From assembly GCA_018064385.1 (NCBI GenBank), contig JAGHVI010000211.1, forward strand, positions 1 to 26,343: a stretch of DNA of 26,343 bases, in the 5' to 3' direction. Made by a program: the position numbers and the translations under genes. Shown piece by piece: positions 7,937 through 16,370 of this stretch. Positions within the stretch are counted from its first letter, which is position 1; each line of letters starts with the position of its first letter. The notes beneath the pieces are model-generated. The model was not told the origin of the DNA. It was given only the letters and a program-made list of their open reading frames with translations, and did no database searches. Source of the DNA: Candidatus Minthenecus merdequi (GTDB taxonomy: Bacteria > Bacteroidota > Bacteroidia > Bacteroidales > Paludibacteraceae).

Positions 7937-8947
7937 TTACTCTGCTTTTCTTATTATTTCCATTGCTCTTAGTATGATTGGGTCAACTTTTGCGTCATAA
8001 TTTTCTTCGGTTATATGCACAAATTCATCAGGGTCAATACCACCATCAATTGATTGCATTTCGCTGTTGAAGGATGGTACAGCGGAAAAACGAACCATCC
8101 AACCTATAGGCAAATCTCTGGAAAGAGGCATTCCTCCCCCACCACCTGTCTTTCCTCCAACGATTGTTACATTGTCGGCATAACTCACCATATTGACAAA
8201 ATCGTTAGTTGAGGAGTAACTTCTGCGATTTGTTAATACAACAACGCAACGCTCACTCCAATCAATAAGTTTGTTCGCAGGGTCAACATAAATCTTCTCA
8301 GGAGAAGAAAAATCGTTGTGTCCACTTCCAACCTTATGTCTAATATATCCAACATGTGTGTTATCTTTAAAGAAACAAGCAGCAAGCGCTTCAGCTGCAG
8401 TCAATTCACCTCCTCCATTATTACGTACATCTATTATCACTCCTTTGCAGTTTCTAAAATAATAATCTACATATTGCATTGTCACTGATGCTATTGCTGT
8501 AGAGAAACTGCTCACATACATATAACCCACATCATCTATCGTATCGTAGTATAAACCATTTATACTAAGATAATCATCACCAAGATAACTCTCTTTTACT
8601 ATATCGAACGAGAAATCTTTTGGATAGTCATCATACCACGCTGAACACGAACTAACAGCAAATGGTGTATAAAGATTCACATGTCCATCCTCCAGTGTAG
8701 CAAGCATATCACTCATAACTTTGAAGAGGTCAAAAACAGTCTCAACATTCCTCAATTTTCTTGAATATACAGTATGGACACTATCCCAATTGATGTTTTT
8801 CTCATCAAAGAAACAATAACGTTCGTCTATTGTAGTCCACAATGCATCCAAATTCTCCTTCGCACTGAAACTTGGTTCCATAATATCCTGTTTCGTACAT
8901 CCAACCAAAAACAGTAAAAACAACATTAGGCATATATACTTGTTCAT
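7937..8947 (-). CDS. S41-family peptidase, predicted lipoprotein
   Basis: Tail-specific-protease-like serine peptidase anchored to the envelope. I use ATG 8947 rather than the in-frame TTG 8953; it gives a lipoprotein signal with lipobox LVGC, lipidated Cys17. The N-terminal part (LDALWTTIDERYCFFDEKNI) is the helical domain common in Bacteroidetes S41 proteins. The core has VIIDVRNNGGGE and TNRRSYSSTNDF, which holds the likely nucleophile Ser, then GGKTGGGGG. No canonical PDZ domain is evident between them. It is the last gene of the aroC operon: the TGA of the preceding outer-membrane protein gene ends 2 bp before this ATG. The close coupling suggests the two envelope proteins work together, which is inference. 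Confidence 0.88.
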   Translation of the reverse strand: MNKYICLMLFLLFLVGCTKQDIMEPSFSAKENLDALWTTIDERYCFFDEKNINWDSVHTVYSRKLRNVETVFDLFKVMSDMLATLEDGHVNLYTPFAVSSCSAWYDDYPKDFSFDIVKESYLGDDYLSINGLYYDTIDDVGYMYVSSFSTAIASVTMQYVDYYFRNCKGVIIDVRNNGGGELTAAEALAACFFKDNTHVGYIRHKVGSGHNDFSSPEKIYVDPANKLIDWSERCVVVLTNRRSYSSTNDFVNMVSYADNVTIVGGKTGGGGGMPLSRDLPIGWMVRFSAVPSFNSEMQSIDGGIDPDEFVHITEENYDAKVDPIILRAMEIIRKAE

Positions 8948-8949
8948 AC

Positions 8950-9741
8950 TCAATAAGGATTTATTGATGACAACCTCAAGGCAAACCCTATGATACCTTT
9001 GATGTCTGAAATGGAAAAACTATTGCCCGATGCCTGCCACCATTCGTTTTCATGACGAAATCCCAACGTTAGTACACCACTCTTAAAAATCATATCAAAA
9101 TCAAGTTCTCCACTTACCCCTTGTCGGTTATGGAAAGAACTGAAATGAATATCTCGACTGAGAGAATTTGACATATTCTGCCAAATCTCGTAATATGACT
9201 CTCCAAATTCAGGCGAAAAAAAACAACCAATCACAGGCGAAGTCAGACCATAATGACACCCTATAGAGAATCTTTCATTGATTTTATACAAATAGTGTGT
9301 TGTAATTACAGCCCTCAAACCTACCTGAACATCGGCAGATACTACATTATTAACATTTCTCGGCACATATTTCATAGCTCCAAATGCATCAATCAAACCT
9401 CCAGTTGATAGTTTGAAACCACGTCCAAGCTCAAAAACATAGTGTGTACCGAAATCCAGTTTAACTGACACATAATGCATACGCGCTGTCTTTGATGAGT
9501 TGCGCATAGACGAATATTTGATATCATCTAGGAAACTCCAAAAAATCTGACTATTTGACTTTTTGTAATTGCCAATGTGTAAAGCTCGCAGGGCAACAGA
9601 CACTCCTCTGTATTGTTGATCCGAAAGTACTTTATCCGTACTTCTAAGTTCACCCACCCCAATCTGCCAACGATTCAAGCACTGCGATGCTACATTAATG
9701 GCCATAAGACACATTATAAATAAAAATATAGACCGTTTCAT
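8950..9741 (-). CDS. Predicted outer-membrane beta-barrel protein, DUF3316-like
   Basis: 263 residues with a signal peptide (MKRSIFLFIMCLMAINVASQ). The body alternates polar and aromatic residues in strand-length blocks (LGFRHENEWWQASGN, GIIGFALRL) and ends in an amphipathic strand, typical of a small outer-membrane barrel. I think it fits DUF3316, a Bacteroidetes family of unknown function often found near S41 peptidases; that assignment is from memory and moderate. Its start overlaps the stop of the kinase gene by one base (TAATG), and it is followed after 2 bp by the S41 lipoprotein gene, so the three are translationally linked. No enzymatic motif is visible. Confidence 0.65.
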   Translation of the reverse strand: MKRSIFLFIMCLMAINVASQCLNRWQIGVGELRSTDKVLSDQQYRGVSVALRALHIGNYKKSNSQIFWSFLDDIKYSSMRNSSKTARMHYVSVKLDFGTHYVFELGRGFKLSTGGLIDAFGAMKYVPRNVNNVVSADVQVGLRAVITTHYLYKINERFSIGCHYGLTSPVIGCFFSPEFGESYYEIWQNMSNSLSRDIHFSSFHNRQGVSGELDFDMIFKSGVLTLGFRHENEWWQASGNSFSISDIKGIIGFALRLSSINPY

Positions 9742-10709
9742 TATGGAATCAGCATTCTTATCCTTGAAGGCATTAATTTGATATCATATTCGTTTATTTC
9801 TTTTCCTGTCTGCCGTGTTATCTCCCTTGCATCAACCATCACACCATCTGTTTCCATAAGCAACGAACGTTCTGTCTCGATATGAAGTTTGTCTGTAATA
9901 AAAACCTCGCAGAAAGGTGCTTCCCAAAGTTTCCCTGAAAAAAGTGCAGAAAATCCTTTCACTATATTGGTAAAAGTCAATCTTTTGATGAATGTTCCAA
10001 AAAGCAATCCATCTGTAGGAATACCATCAGTCTGCTTTAATCCTCCTCCTGAATAGCATGCATTGCCTATCGAAGCTGAAAACAGAGACATTTTTTCTGT
10101 TTTTCCATTACAATCCGAAATTGTACATTTTCTTACCTTATGAGTAAATACAGAAAAGAGCAAAGCAAATGTGTATAACCAATGATGACCACCAAAAATA
10201 TCTTTCAATTTATTGGTAATTAAACACACTTTAGCGTCAAGACCAAATCCTATACCATTGATAAAATAACGAGAATAACTTTTCCCATTTGCTCCAAACG
10301 AAAGCATACATATATCAACAACAACTATTCGTCCATTGTTGATAATCTTGGCAATATCAGTTTCTCCACGTTTCATTCCCCAGTAACGCCCCCAATCATT
10401 TCCTGTACCATGAGGCAATAAAGCCAAAGTAACATCAATTGAGTTGCATATCTGAGATGTCATAATACCATTTACAACCTCGTTGAGTGTCCCATCGCCA
10501 CCTACAACAAGTAAACGTCTGTAACCTTCACCCAGTATTTTTCTTGTCAGCTCAATGGCATGCCCCGCAAACTCCGTTTCATACAATATATATTCAATGC
10601 CATAATCTTTCATCCTTGCGACAATGGTCTGCCAATCTTTATTTTTCGAGCGAAATCCTGATGTAGGGTTCTTGATTACAGCCCAAATATCTGTCACATT
10701 GTTGGTCAT
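9741..10709 (-). CDS. Diacylglycerol/lipid kinase family protein (YegS/DgkB-like)
   Basis: Soluble or membrane-associated ATP-dependent lipid kinase of the DAGK_cat family, 322 residues, a usual size. The glycine-rich nucleotide site VVGGDGTLNEVVNGIM is at about 77-92, followed by LLPHGTGNDWGRYWG, both diagnostic. Conserved NGIGFGLDA and SIGNACYSGGGLKQTDG segments lie in the C-terminal sandwich domain. The likely role is phosphorylation of diacylglycerol or a related lipid for recycling; the substrate is not readable from sequence. The start overlaps the aroC stop as ATGA, and the stop overlaps the next start as TAATG, so it lies inside a translationally coupled operon. Confidence 0.9.
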   Translation of the reverse strand: MTNNVTDIWAVIKNPTSGFRSKNKDWQTIVARMKDYGIEYILYETEFAGHAIELTRKILGEGYRRLLVVGGDGTLNEVVNGIMTSQICNSIDVTLALLPHGTGNDWGRYWGMKRGETDIAKIINNGRIVVVDICMLSFGANGKSYSRYFINGIGFGLDAKVCLITNKLKDIFGGHHWLYTFALLFSVFTHKVRKCTISDCNGKTEKMSLFSASIGNACYSGGGLKQTDGIPTDGLLFGTFIKRLTFTNIVKGFSALFSGKLWEAPFCEVFITDKLHIETERSLLMETDGVMVDAREITRQTGKEINEYDIKLMPSRIRMLIP

Positions 10710-11632
10710 AAATAGTAATTCATTATAGTTAAGGCAGCCATAGCACGAACTACTACAGAAGCCCTACGTACTACACTACGATCATGACGACCTTTCACGG
10801 TTATCATCACATTCTCACCTTTGTCGTTTATCGTCTGTTGTTGCAAGGATATGGATGGCGTAGGTTTAAATACAGCTGAGAATGATATTTCCTGACCTGT
10901 TGTTATACCACCGAGCATTCCTCCGGAATGATTTGTCAAATAAACAATCCTGCCGTCCTCTATTCTCATTTGATCATTATATTCGCTACCATAAAGATCA
11001 AAGCCACTGCCATATTCAAATCCATGACACGCAGGTATTGACAACACAGAAGAAGCTAACTGCGATTGTATTTTATCGAAAACAGGATTTCCTAACCCTG
11101 CTTTCACACCTATAATCCGACAGTTGACCCTCCCACCAGCAGAGTCTCCTGCGGGAATATCTTTTTTTTCTTTAATGTCTATGATTATGCTTACGCCCTG
11201 TGTTTCAAGCCACTGTTGCGCCAAAGCCCCAGCAATTACTCTCGCCACTGTTTCTCTGCCAGAAGCTCTACCTCCACCTCTGTAATCACGAATACCATAC
11301 CTTTGTTCGTACGCAAGATCAGCATGAGAAGGTCTATAAACATGCTCAAGTTCACTATAGTCAGACGAATAGTGCTCGTTATTTCGAACAATAAAAGCTA
11401 TCGGAGTGCCAAGCGTCACACCATTCATTATACCAGAAAGCCATTCCACCTTGTCTTGTTCATACCGCATAGTTTCTGTCTCGCTCTGTGGAGCTCTGGC
11501 TCGAAGTTCATCTGCAACACGTTCAAAATCTATTCTGAAACGTGATGGAAACCCATCCAAAACACCACCTATAGCCACACCATGCGACTCTCCAAAAGTG
11601 GTCAACTTCAGTTTGTCTCCTATAGTATTCAT
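10706..11632 (-). CDS. aroC: Chorismate synthase, shortened central region
   Basis: Last step of the shikimate pathway, converting EPSP to chorismate with reduced FMN. Core motifs are intact: FGESHG with His17, RPSHAD with His103 (the two invariant histidines), RDYRGGGRASGRE at 116-127, TNHSGGMLGG at 233-242 and GRHD at 281-284. It is only 308 residues, against about 355-360 for Bacteroides relatives I remember. The loss maps to residues ~150-165, where roughly 45 residues usually found between the central beta strand and GDS/TxGG are absent. The usual RRRPGQ is RARAPQS here. The frame is continuous, so this is a compact form rather than a broken gene. It heads the overlapping operon with the lipid kinase, DUF3316-like protein and S41 protease. 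Confidence 0.92.
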   Translation of the reverse strand: MNTIGDKLKLTTFGESHGVAIGGVLDGFPSRFRIDFERVADELRARAPQSETETMRYEQDKVEWLSGIMNGVTLGTPIAFIVRNNEHYSSDYSELEHVYRPSHADLAYEQRYGIRDYRGGGRASGRETVARVIAGALAQQWLETQGVSIIIDIKEKKDIPAGDSAGGRVNCRIIGVKAGLGNPVFDKIQSQLASSVLSIPACHGFEYGSGFDLYGSEYNDQMRIEDGRIVYLTNHSGGMLGGITTGQEISFSAVFKPTPSISLQQQTINDKGENVMITVKGRHDRSVVRRASVVVRAMAALTIMNYYL

Positions 11633-11643
11633 TTAAGGTGAGT

Positions 11644-11659
11644 TCTATAAATTTATAGA
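11644..11659. repeat. 16-bp perfect palindrome before aroC
   Basis: TCTATAAATTTATAGA is its own reverse complement and lies in the 40-bp gap between the slyD-like stop and the aroC start. It could be an operator or a short hairpin, but it is AT-only apart from its ends and may be fortuitous. No TAnnTTTG promoter is visible in this gap, so aroC may be read from the lptD promoter. Confidence 0.35.
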
Positions 11660-11672
11660 TATAGCCTTTGAA

Positions 11673-12236
11673 TTAGCAATCTCCATGGCAACCGCTGCAA
11701 CCACCGCAATTTCCTTCCGAACCACAATCACCACAGCAATGATGTTTTGGATGCATCATCTCCTGCAATTCCTCGTCTGTTGGCTGTGTAACAGATACTA
11801 TATACCCGGAAAAGTAGAGATCCTCACCAGCTAATGGATGATTGAGATCCACTGTTACAGTATCTTTCTGCACCGAAACAATATCGGCATTGAATCTATT
11901 CCCTTCGTTATCCATCAGTGGTACAATCCTGCCTGGTATAATGTTCTCTTCGTCAAATTTTCCGTCAACAAGAAACATCTTTTTTGGCAATTCAATAACG
12001 TTTTCTTGCTCATATTGACCATAGGCGTCTTCTACATCAATTTTGAAGTCGAATTTATCACCTTCCCCTAAACCTTCAAGATTTTCTTCGAATTTAGGTA
12101 ACATCATTCCCAGTCCGTGAAGGTACTGCAATGGCTGTTCTTTTGTGGTCTCTTCCCAGACCTCAAGTTCATTTTTCTCGTTTTTTACCTGCAGTTTGTA
12201 TTGCAGAATTACTAATTTGTTTTGGCTAATTTTCAT
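11673..12236 (-). CDS. FKBP-type peptidyl-prolyl isomerase, SlyD-like, metal-binding tail
   Basis: Prolyl isomerase and chaperone, probably cytoplasmic because no signal peptide is present. The N-terminal FKBP half has LQYLHGLGMMLPKFEENLEG and GLGEGDKFDFKID...EDAYG, the SlyD pattern with an inserted flap domain, then GNRFNADIVSV and NHPLAGEDLYF. The last ~26 residues are Cys/His-rich (HPKHHCCGDC, then GNCGGCSGCHGDC; 7 Cys, 4 His), like the nickel/zinc tail of E. coli SlyD. Length 187 is near E. coli SlyD (196). It starts 11 bp after the lptD stop and is probably co-transcribed. Metal delivery or folding of a neighbour's product are both possible; neither is shown. Confidence 0.9.
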   Translation of the reverse strand: MKISQNKLVILQYKLQVKNEKNELEVWEETTKEQPLQYLHGLGMMLPKFEENLEGLGEGDKFDFKIDVEDAYGQYEQENVIELPKKMFLVDGKFDEENIIPGRIVPLMDNEGNRFNADIVSVQKDTVTVDLNHPLAGEDLYFSGYIVSVTQPTDEELQEMMHPKHHCCGDCGSEGNCGGCSGCHGDC

Positions 12237-12247
12237 AATATAACGTA

Positions 12248-15034
12248 TTATCTCTTTTTATCTAACCAAGAAGCGTTGCTCGAACTGTCGGAGCGTTTCT
12301 CATATTTCACATCTTTGAGTATATTTGCACTTATGCCGATTGACACAAGGAATGATTTGTACAATCCGACTGGTGATATAGATGCAGACATTCTCCAACA
12401 ATGCAAATCTCTGTCAACTGATATTGTGAACGAAGTTACTTTCTTTTCCGTTAGGTCAAAATATGCATTCAACGCTATGTTCCATTTGGCAGTAGGTCTG
12501 ATACTGCCGTTCAAACTCATCGAATGTGTATAGCGCAATCTATAGACGTGATTCTTTTCATCATAGTACTCTTTCGTTCTCTGTTCTTTATAGTTGAATG
12601 TATATGAAACAGACAACGACCAATCTACCTCTAGTTTGTCATATCCGTCTGCATCAGCCTCCATTTTTTTCTTTTTAGCATCTTTATCGAATTGATACTT
12701 AGGTCGTCCTGTTGATGGGTCAATCTCTATATTAGGGTCAACGGGCTTTCCTGTTGTTGGGTCAATCTCAACTTCACCTGAATTAGGATCAGGCTCGTCT
12801 CCTGTCTTATGTTTTTTGAATGTATCTTTGTTAAATGTGTATGAGAATGTAGTACCAAACCCAGTAAAATGCATAGGTTCGCCATTATCCCAATGCAATT
12901 TATTACAGTGGACAATCGCACCTCTGTCGTTATAAACCCACTGATAAGGGTCAAAAGCAGTGCTGAGATTGACTGTAAATCCTTTGATAATTTTTAGTCT
13001 TATTTTTGCAGTAAGGTTGTTCCATCTCAACGAATCAGCTGCAAAATTATACCCCCAGGCAAGCGAAAAAAGATCTATTATTGAAACCTTTTTGTAACTC
13101 TGTCCTGTACTGTCATTTCTGTCCTTTATCTTCATTTCTACGTTGTTGTCCAACTGGAATGAGAGATTTGAAGACATTCCAATCCCAGGTACACCGAAAA
13201 TATTATGCGAATATGGCGAGTATTTCACTGTTTCTCGAGTAATCGGCTGTTGAGACATACGGTCATAGACCAATTTTTCGTATGTTGAATACATACCGAA
13301 TTGGTCTTCCGAAAGATCAGGCGAGTAACTAAACCTTACACTTGGCGTCATCAAATGCCTTATTCTATCGACCTTGTCACCAAAGAGTTTGCGTATCGGA
13401 GTATAGAAACCATATAGTTTTGTTGACAGCGATGCGTTTACATTCATATCATATACATTGTAGAAACCATATGTCGTATCTTGTACCTCTCTCTGAGCCA
13501 TAGTATCCCAGTCACGGTCAATCTTCGAGAAACACCATTTCCAGTTTCCACCTGCACCGACGTTGAAATTAAGATATTTGAAGAATGTATATGCCGCACC
13601 AACGTTAAACGTATGTTTTACACCGTTTTTCCAGTCTTTCACAAGGTTAGACTTCAAGAACTGGTCTTCCTTGCAATCTATCCTATTGTTGAGAGTCATA
13701 GTATAGTTGAGATAAATTTTCTCATACCAACGCTCTTTGCCAACAGGCTTTTTCCTCTTAAAAGGATATGTTTGCGATAAGTTGATTGTCAACGAAGGAA
13801 GGGTCACTGATATCGAAGAGTCCTGCGTTCGCTGACTCAACTGCCCATTGACCGACAAACTCCATTTACTTTCAGGAAATCTCTGCGTGTAGTTGACTGA
13901 CGAACTGGTGATATTTTTCGACTGTTCTATTGGGTTATAGTAGTTATTAACGTTTGATTTGCTATATCCTGAAGTAGTAAAGTCAACACTTGCCGAAAAA
14001 CTTGAAAACTGCGATGCCTTGGCATCTTGTTGATGTCTCCAACTCATCCTTAGGTTCTTTGCTTTTGTATAGTCTGGCAACCCTTTGACTCCTGTAACAT
14101 CTTCTCTGTAAGATATCGAAATATTTCCGTTGAATTTGTATCTTTTCACATAACGCGAGTTGAGTGTCACTGCCCATGTCCCTTTCGTATATAGTTCACC
14201 CAACATCTCCATATCTATATAATCATTTATAGCCCAATAAAATCCTCCGTTTTTCAAAAAAAGTCCACGATCAAACTCCTCACCAAACGTAGGCATTATG
14301 ATACCAGACGAGTTTTTGTTAGTAAATGGGAAGAAACCAAATGGTATCGCAATCGGCAAAGGCACATCTCCAAGAACAAAATACGCAGGACCGGCTGCCA
14401 TAAACGAGTTTGGCTCCATTTTTGCCTTGGTCAACTGCATATAAAAATGAGGATGATCATGCTCGTCACAGGTCGTCAACCTTCCGCCTTTCATAAATAC
14501 TGTATTGTCTTCCATCATCTTCGTCTGGTCAGCTACTATATAACTCTCATCTTGCTGAGTAATGATTCCCCTCACATATCCTCTTCTCGTATTGAAGTTG
14601 TAACTCATATATTTTGACTTGTACTCATCATTTCCCTCTTTGAAGACAGGTTCTCCATCTGGATTACCTACAGAATCAACTCCACCCATAGCATGAACAA
14701 TCGAACTATCCATTTTGAATTTTATATATTTAGCGTTCAACTCAACAGGTCTGTCCATTTTATAAGTCACCTTGCCTTTGTTGTACATATAACCGGTACC
14801 ATCAGCAAACAGTACTATCGAGTCCATAGCTTCGTATTCAACTTCCGCCTCTATGTACGGTTTGTCTGCCTTGCGTTCTTCTATACTGTCAACAGTGTCA
14901 ACAACCATCAGAGTGCTGTCCACAACAACACTGTCAGCAATAAAACCCAATGCAACGACATCAACGGAAGACATCGCAACACAAAACAAAAGGAGCAATA
15001 TTTTGACAAAAATTTTCAGAAGTTTGTTTTTCAA
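12248..15034 (-). CDS. lptD: LPS-assembly protein LptD (OstA-like barrel)
   Basis: Outer-membrane translocon component that inserts lipopolysaccharide. I use the TTG at 15034 as the start (928 residues). An in-frame ATG at 15094 lies upstream of the predicted transcription start (~15077), and the TTG gives an ideal signal peptide, MKNKLLKIFVKILLLLFCVA. Residues ~70-200 form an OstA/LptA-like domain (MYNKGKVTYKMDRPVELNAKYI). GRLTTCDEHDHPHFYMQ and AGPAYFVLGDVPLPIAIPFG lead into the large C-terminal barrel of aromatic-rich strands. A proline- and lysine-rich low-complexity loop (coding bases about 12640-12800) includes a duplicated EIDPxTGxP unit. It is divergent from the amidase gene and followed by the SlyD-like isomerase. 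Confidence 0.9.
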   Translation of the reverse strand: MKNKLLKIFVKILLLLFCVAMSSVDVVALGFIADSVVVDSTLMVVDTVDSIEERKADKPYIEAEVEYEAMDSIVLFADGTGYMYNKGKVTYKMDRPVELNAKYIKFKMDSSIVHAMGGVDSVGNPDGEPVFKEGNDEYKSKYMSYNFNTRRGYVRGIITQQDESYIVADQTKMMEDNTVFMKGGRLTTCDEHDHPHFYMQLTKAKMEPNSFMAAGPAYFVLGDVPLPIAIPFGFFPFTNKNSSGIIMPTFGEEFDRGLFLKNGGFYWAINDYIDMEMLGELYTKGTWAVTLNSRYVKRYKFNGNISISYREDVTGVKGLPDYTKAKNLRMSWRHQQDAKASQFSSFSASVDFTTSGYSKSNVNNYYNPIEQSKNITSSSVNYTQRFPESKWSLSVNGQLSQRTQDSSISVTLPSLTINLSQTYPFKRKKPVGKERWYEKIYLNYTMTLNNRIDCKEDQFLKSNLVKDWKNGVKHTFNVGAAYTFFKYLNFNVGAGGNWKWCFSKIDRDWDTMAQREVQDTTYGFYNVYDMNVNASLSTKLYGFYTPIRKLFGDKVDRIRHLMTPSVRFSYSPDLSEDQFGMYSTYEKLVYDRMSQQPITRETVKYSPYSHNIFGVPGIGMSSNLSFQLDNNVEMKIKDRNDSTGQSYKKVSIIDLFSLAWGYNFAADSLRWNNLTAKIRLKIIKGFTVNLSTAFDPYQWVYNDRGAIVHCNKLHWDNGEPMHFTGFGTTFSYTFNKDTFKKHKTGDEPDPNSGEVEIDPTTGKPVDPNIEIDPSTGRPKYQFDKDAKKKKMEADADGYDKLEVDWSLSVSYTFNYKEQRTKEYYDEKNHVYRLRYTHSMSLNGSIRPTAKWNIALNAYFDLTEKKVTSFTISVDRDLHCWRMSASISPVGLYKSFLVSIGISANILKDVKYEKRSDSSSNASWLDKKR

Positions 15035-15083
15035 TGTATTATCTTGTTTTGATAACGTCTGCAGGTAGCACACAAAATTCCTA

Positions 15084-15115
15084 CAAAGATACAAATAATT
15101 ACATTAACCACCAAA
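15084..15115 (-). promoter_or_regulatory. lptD: Promoter for lptD-slyD
   Basis: On the minus strand TTTG (15115-15112), 20 bases, then TATCTTTG (15091-15084), a full match to the Bacteroidetes consensus. The expected start is near 15077, about 43 nt before the TTG start codon at 15034. This position excludes the ATG at 15094 as the start. Confidence 0.75.
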
Positions 15116-15181
15116 TTTTTCCATTATTCATTTTGTTAAAAAATTTATTTTGATTTTCTTCGCTAAATGAAACTTTTTTAC

Positions 15182-15189
15182 TAACTTCG
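15182..15189 (+). promoter_or_regulatory. Possible -7 element for the amidase-mlaD operon
   Basis: TAACTTCG resembles TAnnTTTG with one change and would start transcription near 15196, 25 nt before ATG 15221. No good TTTG -33 element stands at the right distance, so this is tentative. Confidence 0.4.
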
Positions 15190-15220
15190 CACATAAATTG
15201 TGTTAAGTATGTATTGTAAT

Positions 15221-16363
15221 ATGCGCTTACGCCTTGCGTTATTGGCAGCAGTATGCTTAATTTGCTGCATTTCACTCACTTCCGTATCTGCAAAGAACCT
15301 CACTGTCGTTATTGACGCTGGACACGGAGGCAAAGATCCAGGTGCTGTTGGCAACACTTTTCTCGAAAAAAACATCAATCTTAAGGTTGCTCTTGCTCTC
15401 GGACAGAAGATTAAAGAGAATTTTCAGGATGTCTCAGTCGTCTATACTCGCAACAACGACACTTATGTCACCCTGCAAGATCGCGCTTCAATTGCCAACC
15501 ATGCCAACGGCGACCTTTTCATTTCAATCCACACAAATGCCTCTGAAAGTCATAATGTAGTCGGTACTGAAACATTTACTCTCGGTCTTGCCAAAACCAA
15601 TGCCAATTTCGAGGTCGCCAAGCGCGAAAACTCCGTAATGCTCCTCGAGAACGACAAAGAGGTTTATCAGGGGTTCGATCCAACATCACCTGACTCTTAC
15701 ATCATGTTCGAGCTAATGCAAAGCACATACATTGACTTATCCATACTCATGGCTGATTATGTTCAGACTGAATTCACCGCCAAGGGACGTTCTGATCGTG
15801 GTGTACGCCAAGCTGGCTTTTGGGTACTTCATCAGGTCAAAATGCCAAGCATTCTCGTTGAATTAGGATTTATCACTAACCCTTCAGAAGAGAAATTCCT
15901 CGGTTCAACCGATGGCATTGCAAGTCTCACCGACTGCATTTATTGTGCCTTTACCAAATTCAAACACGAATACGACAAGAAGACCGTCTCAACCGAAAAT
16001 CAGAAAAACGATAAGTCTAAAGAAAAGGTTAACAACGATAAGTCTAAAGAAAAGAAAACGAAAAAGTCTGATAAATCAGAAAAAATCAATAGCGACAAAA
16101 CGATGGTGAACCAGCCAAAAACCACGAACAATGACACAATATACAAAATTCAATGTTTTGCCGTACATAAACAAATTGACAAATCGGAATTAGACTACCG
16201 ACGTGCTGCTAAATTCGGCAAAGTTTCGTTTGCTAAAGTTGGCAAGTACTTTAAATATTATGTAGGCGAATTCAGTTCCCAAGATGAAGCCCAGAAACTG
16301 CTCGAAAAGGTAAGAACTGTTTTTCCGACTGCTTTCATCGTCAAATTTGAACCTGATATATAA
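15221..16363 (+). CDS. N-acetylmuramoyl-L-alanine amidase with SPOR domain
   Basis: Zinc amidase (Amidase_3 family) that cleaves the amide bond between muramic acid and the stem peptide during cell separation; exported to the periplasm. ATG 15221 is preferred over GTG 15200 and ATG 15209 because it directly starts a signal peptide (MRLRLALLAAVCLICC...VSA). Zinc and catalytic residues are visible: His35 in DAGHGGKDPG, Glu49 in FLEKNIN, His104 in SIHTNA and Glu214 in LVELGFITN. Residues ~256-306 are a Lys/Asp/Ser-rich linker with a repeated NDKSKEK unit. The C-terminal ~70 residues (IYKIQCFAVHKQ ... YYVGEFSSQDEAQKLL) form a SPOR domain that would bind denuded septal peptidoglycan. mlaD follows after 7 bp. 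Confidence 0.93.
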   Translation: MRLRLALLAAVCLICCISLTSVSAKNLTVVIDAGHGGKDPGAVGNTFLEKNINLKVALALGQKIKENFQDVSVVYTRNNDTYVTLQDRASIANHANGDLFISIHTNASESHNVVGTETFTLGLAKTNANFEVAKRENSVMLLENDKEVYQGFDPTSPDSYIMFELMQSTYIDLSILMADYVQTEFTAKGRSDRGVRQAGFWVLHQVKMPSILVELGFITNPSEEKFLGSTDGIASLTDCIYCAFTKFKHEYDKKTVSTENQKNDKSKEKVNNDKSKEKKTKKSDKSEKINSDKTMVNQPKTTNNDTIYKIQCFAVHKQIDKSELDYRRAAKFGKVSFAKVGKYFKYYVGEFSSQDEAQKLLEKVRTVFPTAFIVKFEPDI

Positions 16364-16370
16364 TACCACT

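Noticed and set aside
15095..15199. Origin of replication at the divergent lptD/amidase junction
   Set aside because: No DnaA boxes in the 105 bp, both sides carry ordinary promoters or starts, and sampled base composition of the plus strand does not flip there.
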